Part shown: positions 12,597 to 17,952 of the stretch, piece by piece
Numbering within the stretch: position 1 is the stretch's first letter
Layout: every line of letters begins with the position of its first letter
Assembly (NCBI GenBank): GCA_021787655.1
Contig: JAJYLM010000032.1
Location: forward strand, 1 to 17,952
DNA: 17,952 bases
Direction: 5' to 3'
Source: a bacterium
GTDB lineage: Bacteria > JAMCPX01
The notes under the pieces: model-generated
What the model saw: the letters and a program-made list of their open reading frames with translations, nothing else
Databases searched by the model: none
What the model was told of the DNA's origin: nothing
Translations under genes and position numbers: made by a program

Positions 12597-15281
12597 CTAC
12601 TCGTTCTTCCCGTGGCAGTTCTTGTACTTCTTGCCGCTGCCGCACCAGCACACATCATTCCGTCCGATCTTTTTGGCGTCCCGCTTGATGGGAGCCGTGA
12701 CACCCTGCCCTGCGGCCTGCGCCTGCGGCGACGGAGCTGCAGCCATGCCTGCCGGCTGCGTGAGGTTCAGGTTGAATTTCAGCGGCATCCGCTGCTGGAG
12801 GGCGAAGTTCTTGTTCTCCTTTTCCTCGATCTGGATCTTGGAAAGCCTGGTGATAGACTCTTCCCGTACCTGATCGAGCATCAGCTGGAACATCTCGAAT
12901 GCCTCTTTTTTATATTCGATGAGGGGATCTTTCTGCGCGTAACCCCGCAGGCCGATGCCCTCTTTCAGGTGGTCCATGTTGAGGAGGAAGTCTTTCCAGT
13001 TACTGTCCAGCACCTGGAGAAAGATAAACCGTACGAGTTCTGAAAAAGACGCATCCCCCAGCTTCTTCTGCTGTTCTTCGATGTGCGTCTTTGCCTGCTG
13101 CACGAGCAGGTCCTTCATCTCATACGCTGTCGTACTGTTTTTCTGCTCATCACTGAGCGTCAGCTTCAGTGCCAGCATACCGTCGAGTGCGTTATTGATG
13201 GCAGTGAAGTCCCATTCCTCGGGCCGGTCGGGGTTCTCGATATGCTTGTGCAGGATATCGTCGATCGTCTGCTCCATCATGTCCTTGATGAGCTCGTCGA
13301 TCTTTTCTCCACGCAGGATCTCTTTGCGCCTCGCATAGATCACCTCGCGCTGCTTGTTCATGACGTCGTCGTACTCGATGAGCTGCTTCCGTATTTCGAA
13401 GTTGTGCTCTTCCACCTTTTTCTGTGCATTTTCGATGGCCTTCGAGATCCACGGGTGCGTGATCGGCTCGCCTTCGGACATGCCGAGCTTCTGCATGACC
13501 GAGGAGATCCTTTCGGAGCCGAACCTGCGCATCAGGTCGTCCTCGAGCGCCATATAGAACTTCGACGAACCGGGGTCGCCCTGCCTGCCCGCCCTTCCCC
13601 TGAGCTGGTTGTCGATCCGGCGTGCTTCGTGCCGTTCGGTGCCCACGATATGGAGGCCTCCCTGTTCGACGACCTCCTGCTTCTCGGACTCGCACGCCGA
13701 TTTCGCGGTCTGCAGGTGTCGATCGAAGTCTTCCTGCTTCGCGTCGCCGGCCTTGATCTTTTCCCTGACCATGAATTCCGGATTGCCGCCGAGCAGGATG
13801 TCGACTCCACGTCCTGCCATGTTGGTCGCTATCGTGACTGCCCCCTTCTTTCCTGCCTGGGCTATGATCATGGCTTCCTTTTCGTGGTGCTTGGCATTCA
13901 GGACATGGTGCTTGATGCCCCTGCGCGTGAGCATGGAGCTCAGGAGTTCGGACTTCTCAATGGAGATGGTGCCGACGAGCACGGGCCTGCCCTTGCTGTT
14001 GAGCTCGATGATCTCGTCGATGACCGCGTTGAACTTTTCTTTCTGCGTCCTGTAGATCATATCATGGTGGTCGGCGCGGACCATCGGCAGGTTCGTGGGC
14101 ATGATATTGACGTCGAGGTTGTAGATCTTCTTGAACTCCGTTGCCTCGGTATCGGCAGTACCGGTCATGCCTGCGAGCTTGCTGTACATCCTGAAATAAT
14201 TCTGGAAGGTGATCGTGGCAAGGGTCTGGTTCTCGTTCTCTATCTTCACGCCCTCCTTTGCCTCGATTGCCTGGTGCAGGCCGTCGCTCCACCTCCGGCC
14301 GGGCATCAGCCTGCCGGTGAATTCGTCGACGATAACGACCTCCCCTTCCTTGACGACGTAGTCCACGTCCCGCTTGAAAATGACATGCGCCTTGAGCGCC
14401 TGGTTCACGTGGTGCAGGGTCTCCATCTGCGCGGGCTCGAAGATGTTCCCGATGCCGAGGTACTTCTCGGCATTGAGGGCGCCCTGCTCCGTGAGAATGA
14501 CGTTTTTCTGTTTCTCGTCGATGGTATAATCCTGCTCGAGTTTCAGCCGCGGGATGATCTTGTCGATGGTGTAGTACTTGCTGGTGGATTCCTCGGCCTG
14601 CCCCGAAATGATCAGCGGGGTCCGTGCCTCGTCGATGAGGATGCTGTCCACCTCGTCGACGATGGCATAGTTCAGATCGCGCTGGACCATCTCGCGGATA
14701 TCGAATTTCATGTTGTCCCGGAGATAATCGAACCCGAACTCGTTGTTCGTGCCGTAGGTGATGTCCGAACGGTACGCTGCCTGCCGCTGCTGGTCGTCCA
14801 GGTCATGGACAACGACACCGACGGTCAGCCCGAGAAATGCGTAGATCTCCCCCATCCACTCCGCGTCACGTTTCGCCAGGTAGTCGTTCACCGTGACGAT
14901 GTGCACGCCCTTGCTTTCGAGCGCATTGAGGTACGCGGGCAGCGTTGCAACCAGGGTCTTTCCTTCACCGGTTTTCATCTCGGCAATCCTGCCGTTGTGG
15001 AGGACCATACCGCCGAGGAGCTGGACATCGAAATGGCGCATGTTCAGCGTCCGTTTGGATGCCTCCCGGACGACGGCAAACGCCTCCGGCAGCAGGTCAT
15101 CGAGCGATTCGCCGAGCGACAGCCTCTTCCTGAATTCCGCTGTTTTGTCCCTGAGCGCGCTGTCCGAAAGCGCTGCCGTCGAAGGCTCAAGCCCGTTGAT
15201 GGTATCCACGGACGGGTACAGCTTTTTGAGGTCCCTCTCATTCTGCGAACCTGCTATTTTTTTGAGAATCGTTTCAAACAT
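12597..15281 (-). CDS. secA: Preprotein translocase ATPase SecA
   Basis: An 894-aa SecA. It is the motor that drives unfolded preproteins through SecYEG. Walker A is MKTGEGKT (102-109), followed by TVNDYLAKRDAEWMG (130-144), YGTNNEFGFDYLRDN (176-190) and the Walker B DEVDSILIDEARTPLI (209-224). Later come MTGTA and GTERHEARRIDNQLRGRAGRQGDPGSS (the DEAD-motor motif VI region), then the helical scaffold and wing. The C-terminus NDVCWCGSGKKYKNCHGKNE has the zinc ligands C878, C880, C889 and H890, which in proteobacteria bind SecB and lipids. Length is typical. The start has a weak AAAAGGCAG ribosome site about 10 nt upstream. It is convergent with atpE and divergent from the efflux operon. No SecM-like leader is present: the predicted leader is only about 27 nt. 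Confidence 0.98.
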   Translation of the reverse strand: MFETILKKIAGSQNERDLKKLYPSVDTINGLEPSTAALSDSALRDKTAEFRKRLSLGESLDDLLPEAFAVVREASKRTLNMRHFDVQLLGGMVLHNGRIAEMKTGEGKTLVATLPAYLNALESKGVHIVTVNDYLAKRDAEWMGEIYAFLGLTVGVVVHDLDDQQRQAAYRSDITYGTNNEFGFDYLRDNMKFDIREMVQRDLNYAIVDEVDSILIDEARTPLIISGQAEESTSKYYTIDKIIPRLKLEQDYTIDEKQKNVILTEQGALNAEKYLGIGNIFEPAQMETLHHVNQALKAHVIFKRDVDYVVKEGEVVIVDEFTGRLMPGRRWSDGLHQAIEAKEGVKIENENQTLATITFQNYFRMYSKLAGMTGTADTEATEFKKIYNLDVNIMPTNLPMVRADHHDMIYRTQKEKFNAVIDEIIELNSKGRPVLVGTISIEKSELLSSMLTRRGIKHHVLNAKHHEKEAMIIAQAGKKGAVTIATNMAGRGVDILLGGNPEFMVREKIKAGDAKQEDFDRHLQTAKSACESEKQEVVEQGGLHIVGTERHEARRIDNQLRGRAGRQGDPGSSKFYMALEDDLMRRFGSERISSVMQKLGMSEGEPITHPWISKAIENAQKKVEEHNFEIRKQLIEYDDVMNKQREVIYARRKEILRGEKIDELIKDMMEQTIDDILHKHIENPDRPEEWDFTAINNALDGMLALKLTLSDEQKNSTTAYEMKDLLVQQAKTHIEEQQKKLGDASFSELVRFIFLQVLDSNWKDFLLNMDHLKEGIGLRGYAQKDPLIEYKKEAFEMFQLMLDQVREESITRLSKIQIEEKENKNFALQQRMPLKFNLNLTQPAGMAAAPSPQAQAAGQGVTAPIKRDAKKIGRNDVCWCGSGKKYKNCHGKNE

Positions 15282-15314
15282 TTTTTTCTGCCTTTTCGAA
15301 TGGGTATAGGGTAT

Positions 15315-15344
15315 AGTTTAATGCTGGTATCCACGGAAAGTCAA
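15315..15344 (-). promoter_or_regulatory. Probable secA promoter
   Basis: The minus strand reads TTGACT (15344-15339), an 18-nt spacer, then TAAACT (15320-15315). Predicted start is near 15308, about 27 nt before the secA ATG. The -10 region overlaps a short tandem GGGTATA repeat (15302-15315). Confidence 0.4.
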
Positions 15345-15383
15345 ACAAACCGCGCCGGTGCTCCCCGCAGCATGTTCAAAGAC

Positions 15384-15411
15384 TTGCTATTGCAGTGCCT
15401 TCGGCTATAGT
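15384..15411 (+). promoter_or_regulatory. Possible promoter of the efflux adaptor-ABC operon
   Basis: TTGCTA (15384-15389), a 16-nt spacer, then TATAGT (15406-15411): 4/6 and 5/6 to consensus. The predicted start point is about 15418, next to the ATG at 15420, and there is no Shine-Dalgarno between. This suggests a leaderless message. Confidence 0.4.
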
Positions 15412-15419
15412 GGTCTTGC

Positions 15420-16460
15420 ATGAAGCTCAAGAAACTCTGGATTCCCGCTGTTGTACTTGCAGCCGTCCTCGTGGTCGTGCTGAAATTCCTCTCATCGGAA
15501 AAACCGGCTGTTGTCATTGCCGTGCCGGTAAAACGGGGCGATGTCGATCAGATCGTCAGCTCGACATCATCGGGCACCGTGGAACCGGCAGAAAAGGCGA
15601 ACCTGATGTCCGAGTATCCCGGTGCCGTGACCCATATCTACTACCATGCAGGCGACCGCGTGCACAAGGGTGCTGTGATCCTGTCCATGAACAACGCCCT
15701 TGCAAAGGTCGACCTCGACCGGACGTCCGAGGCGTATGCACGGGCACGGCAGCTGTTCGCATCCCACGCTGTTTCGAAGGCTGCGCTGGATACCGCCATG
15801 TATGCCTTCCGTGCCGCCCGTGCGCAGTATGACCTGTCGTTCATAACATCCCCCATCGACGGCATCATCACCCGGCTCAACGCCCACCTCGGAGAATTTC
15901 CCCTCGGCAGCATTCCATCACTGCCTGGTTCTGCCTCGGCAATCCAGCAGGAGGGCCCGCTGGTCCAGGTCATCGACACCAGCTCCTATCACGTCAAGGC
16001 ACCGTTCGATGAAGTTGACTCGGGGATCATCAGCGTCGGCCAGCCTGCGCGCATCTCGTTCGATGCATTCCCGGACCGGGTGTACACCGGTACCGTCATC
16101 GAGGTTGCCCCCTCGGTATCGACCGCCCTCGATCTCAACCGGACCATAGAGGCAAAGATCTCCCTGCCGCACATCCGTGATATCCGCATGGGCATGTCTG
16201 CCGACGTCGAGATCATCGTTCACGTCGCGAAAAACGTCCTGTTCGTGCCGACCTACTCCATCCAGGAGTCGTCCTCGTCGAACGACCGGTTCGTCTGGAT
16301 CATCAGGAACGGCATGGCACGCAGGGTGGAGATCAAAACGGGCATCTCCAACTGGAACTCGACCGTGGTCACCGGCGGCATCGGCGAGGGAGCACTGGTC
16401 ATCCTTCCGTCCGACCGGTATACGCTGCACGAAGGCATGAAGGTCGTGCCCCATGATTGA
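15420..16460 (+). CDS. Periplasmic adaptor (membrane fusion) protein, MacA/YknX-like
   Basis: A 346-aa HlyD/RND-type membrane fusion protein. A single N-terminal membrane anchor covers about 6-23. A biotinyl-lipoyl-like domain follows in two halves (about 58-92, with HAGDRVHKGAVILSM, and about 140-188, with FITSPIDGIITRLNAHLGE). A beta-barrel domain covers about 190-268 (VKAPFDEVDSGIISVGQPARISFDAFP), and a membrane-proximal domain covers about 270-346 (VLFVPTYSIQES to EGMKVVPHD). The alpha-helical hairpin between the lipoyl halves is only about 45 residues (95-138), shorter than in MacA. It links an inner-membrane ABC pump to a periplasmic or outer-membrane partner. It overlaps the ATPase gene by 8 nt. 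No ribosome site is visible. Substrate is unknown. Confidence 0.9.
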   Translation: MKLKKLWIPAVVLAAVLVVVLKFLSSEKPAVVIAVPVKRGDVDQIVSSTSSGTVEPAEKANLMSEYPGAVTHIYYHAGDRVHKGAVILSMNNALAKVDLDRTSEAYARARQLFASHAVSKAALDTAMYAFRAARAQYDLSFITSPIDGIITRLNAHLGEFPLGSIPSLPGSASAIQQEGPLVQVIDTSSYHVKAPFDEVDSGIISVGQPARISFDAFPDRVYTGTVIEVAPSVSTALDLNRTIEAKISLPHIRDIRMGMSADVEIIVHVAKNVLFVPTYSIQESSSSNDRFVWIIRNGMARRVEIKTGISNWNSTVVTGGIGEGALVILPSDRYTLHEGMKVVPHD

Positions 16461-17124
16461 GATGAAGGACGTATGGAAGGTCTACAGTATTGATACTGTC
16501 GAGGTCGTCGCCCTGAGGAGCGTCAACGTCCGGATACAGCAGGGCGAGTACATTTCTATTATCGGTCCGTCGGGCTCCGGCAAGTCGACACTGATGAACA
16601 TCATCGGGTGCCTGGACAGGCCGAGCCGGGGGACATACCTGTTCAACGACCGGAACGTGTCCGAATATTCCGACGCCGAACTTGCGCACATACGCAACCG
16701 GCGGATAGGCTTCGTCTTCCAGATGTTCAATCTTTTGCCCCGGTACGATGCGGTCAAGAACGTTTCCATGCCCCTGCTCTACGCAGGCGTTGACGGGGCG
16801 AAGATGGAGGCTCTGTCGAAAGACGCGCTCCTCAACGTTGGACTCGGCAACAGGCTGCACCACAAGCCGTCGCAGCTCTCCGGCGGCCAGCAGCAGCGTA
16901 TCGCGATCGCCCGTGCGATCGTGAACAATCCGGACATCATCCTCGCGGACGAGCCGACCGGCAATCTCGACAGCGAATCGGGCAGGGAGATCATCTCGAT
17001 TTTCAAGGACCTGAACAAACGGATGAACGTCACCGTGGTCCTCGTCACGCACGACCCGTCCGTTGCACGGCAGGCGGACAGGACGATACGGATCCTCGAC
17101 GGCGCTCTTGTGCAGGACGCATGA
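16453..17124 (+). CDS. ABC transporter ATP-binding protein, MacB/LolD-like
   Basis: A 223-aa nucleotide-binding domain. Walker A is GPSGSGKST (38-46), the Q-loop glutamine is Q90, the signature is LSGGQQQR (142-149), Walker B is IILADEPTGNLDS (162-174) and the switch histidine is H200. The sequence FVFQMFNLLPRYDAVKNV and the DEPTGNLDS pattern are typical of the MacB/LolD/FtsE group that partners FtsX-fold permeases. In E. coli MacB the ATPase is fused to the permease; here it is separate, as in YknXYZ and LolCDE. The 4-nt stop/start overlap with the permease (ATGA at 17121-17124) supports a dedicated pair. Confidence 0.95.
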   Translation: MIEMKDVWKVYSIDTVEVVALRSVNVRIQQGEYISIIGPSGSGKSTLMNIIGCLDRPSRGTYLFNDRNVSEYSDAELAHIRNRRIGFVFQMFNLLPRYDAVKNVSMPLLYAGVDGAKMEALSKDALLNVGLGNRLHHKPSQLSGGQQQRIAIARAIVNNPDIILADEPTGNLDSESGREIISIFKDLNKRMNVTVVLVTHDPSVARQADRTIRILDGALVQDA

Positions 17125-17952
17125 ACGCCCTCACCTACATCCTTACCGCGCTCGACGCCCTGTCGAGCAACAAGATGCGCTCGGCCCTGACCATGCTGGG
17201 CATCATCATCGGCGTTGCATCCGTGATCCTGCTCGTGTCCATGGCAGAGGGAGCAAAGCAGTACATCCTCGAGAAATTTACCGGGCTGGGAACAAACATG
17301 ATCATCATCCAGCCCGGCAAGATCCAGACCAGGGGCGGCAACTTCCCGGTCGCGGGCATAGCGTCGACCCACAAGCTGACACTGTCGGACGTCAGGGCGA
17401 TCCAGAGAGAGGCGACGTACACCGACGGCGTGTTCCCCATGATACTCGGCGCCCTCATCGTCAAGTACCGCGATGCGCACGTCGACGCGACCGTGCTCGG
17501 GACCAATGAGCAGTTCACCCGTATCATCAGCATCGAACCGCAGATCGGCGGGTTCCTGACCCGCGAGGAGAGCGACGCAGGCAGGAACATGTGCGTGCTC
17601 GGGTACAGGGTCTGGAAGGTCCTGTTCGGCGACACCAACCCGCTCGGCAGGATCGTCAAGCTCGGCAATTTCTACTTCAGGGTCATCGGGGTCATGGAGA
17701 AGAAGGGACAGTCCCTCGGCTTCGACATGGACGGGCTTGTCTATGTCCCGGCAAAAGCAGCGGAAAAGCTGTTCAACACGGACAGCCTGTTCGGCATCAG
17801 GGCACGGGCGCGTTCCAAAGATGTCATCAATGAGGCAGTCAGTCAGATCACCGGTGTCCTGAAGCGGCAGCACAACAACAACGAGGACTTCACCGTCATC
17901 ACCCAGGACTCGATGCTCTCGACGGTCGATACGATCATGAACATGATGACTG
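17121..17952 (+). CDS. MacB-type ABC transporter permease, N-terminal part (runs off the window)
   Basis: The frame is open from the ATG at 17121 to the window end, giving 277 complete codons with no stop. The N-terminus MNALTYILTALDALSSNKMR leads into a hydrophobic helix (SALTMLGIIIGVASVILLVSMAEG, about 21-44). It is followed by a large periplasmic domain of the MacB_PCD type (TGLGTNMIIIQPG, LTLSDVRAI, VLGTNEQF, GRNMCVLGYRVWKVLFG, LGRIVKLGNFYFRVIGV). The three C-terminal FtsX helices expected in the family lie beyond the edge. With the adaptor and ATPase it forms a mechanotransmission-type (MacAB/YknXYZ-like) exporter or lipoprotein-sorting system. The substrate cannot be read from the sequence. 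Confidence 0.92.
   Translation, partial: MNALTYILTALDALSSNKMRSALTMLGIIIGVASVILLVSMAEGAKQYILEKFTGLGTNMIIIQPGKIQTRGGNFPVAGIASTHKLTLSDVRAIQREATYTDGVFPMILGALIVKYRDAHVDATVLGTNEQFTRIISIEPQIGGFLTREESDAGRNMCVLGYRVWKVLFGDTNPLGRIVKLGNFYFRVIGVMEKKGQSLGFDMDGLVYVPAKAAEKLFNTDSLFGIRARARSKDVINEAVSQITGVLKRQHNNNEDFTVITQDSMLSTVDTIMNMMT

Noticed and set aside
13083..15410. A 775-codon open frame on the plus strand opposite secA
   Set aside because: SecA is unmistakable on the minus strand with all motifs intact. The plus-strand frame is a mirror of its GC-rich codon use and shows no recognisable domain.

Overview
The window is a block of bacterial housekeeping genes of fairly high GC (estimated by eye). It has almost no intergenic space and no visible mobile element, CRISPR array or rRNA. 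The gene set suggests a Gram-negative-type bacterium of the deep-branching/delta-proteobacterial kind, such as Nitrospirota or Desulfobacterota. The pointers are bactofilin beside parAB, spoVG in a non-Bacillus setting, the ispE-spoVG-tRNA-Gln-prs-rplY-pth-ychF order, a split F0 operon (atpZ-atpI-atpB-atpE without the F1 genes), SecA with a SecB-binding zinc tail, and a MacA-type periplasmic adaptor. Phylum assignment is inference from gene order and recalled families, not from a search.

Layout. (1) 1-3772, minus strand: a GGQ release-factor-like rescue protein, whose stop overlaps the start of a stand-alone CinA C-terminal domain (PncC). After a 193-bp gap with its own promoter comes a single-chain M16 metalloprotease. 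(2) 3773-3888: a divergent regulatory region with one promoter in each direction, each with an inverted repeat over its -10 box. (3) 3889-10660, plus strand: parA-parB-bactofilin-ispE-spoVG-tRNA-Gln(TTG)-prs-rplY(ctc)-pth-ychF with tiny gaps or overlaps. It probably works as one long, possibly internally promoted, transcription unit joining chromosome segregation, cytoskeleton, isoprenoid and PRPP synthesis, and translation. (4) 10731-12396, plus strand: atpZ-atpI-atpB-atpE, the membrane rotor/stator part of F-type ATP synthase, closed by a strong intrinsic terminator. (5) 12597-15281, minus strand: secA, convergent with the atp genes. (6) 15420-17952, plus strand: a MacA/YknX-like adaptor, a MacB/LolD-like ATPase and a MacB-type permease that runs off the window edge. 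They are coupled by stop/start overlaps.

Non-coding structure. Five exact copies of an 11-mer (TTGAATCTTTA) lie in three AT-rich intergenic blocks, all just downstream of the minus-strand genes M16, cinA and secA. One block contains a 32-bp-offset tandem duplication. A short GC palindrome of REP type sits beside the first block. A 10-bp-stem hairpin separates spoVG from the tRNA. Several genes (parA, adaptor, possibly atpZ) have a -10-like hexamer immediately before a start codon that lacks a Shine-Dalgarno, consistent with leaderless transcripts.

I do not see a convincing novel multi-gene system. The best leads are the repeat family, the parA promoter palindrome that reaches into the start codon, the signal-peptide-bearing c subunit with a Na+-like but imperfect ion site, and the short-hairpin efflux adaptor.
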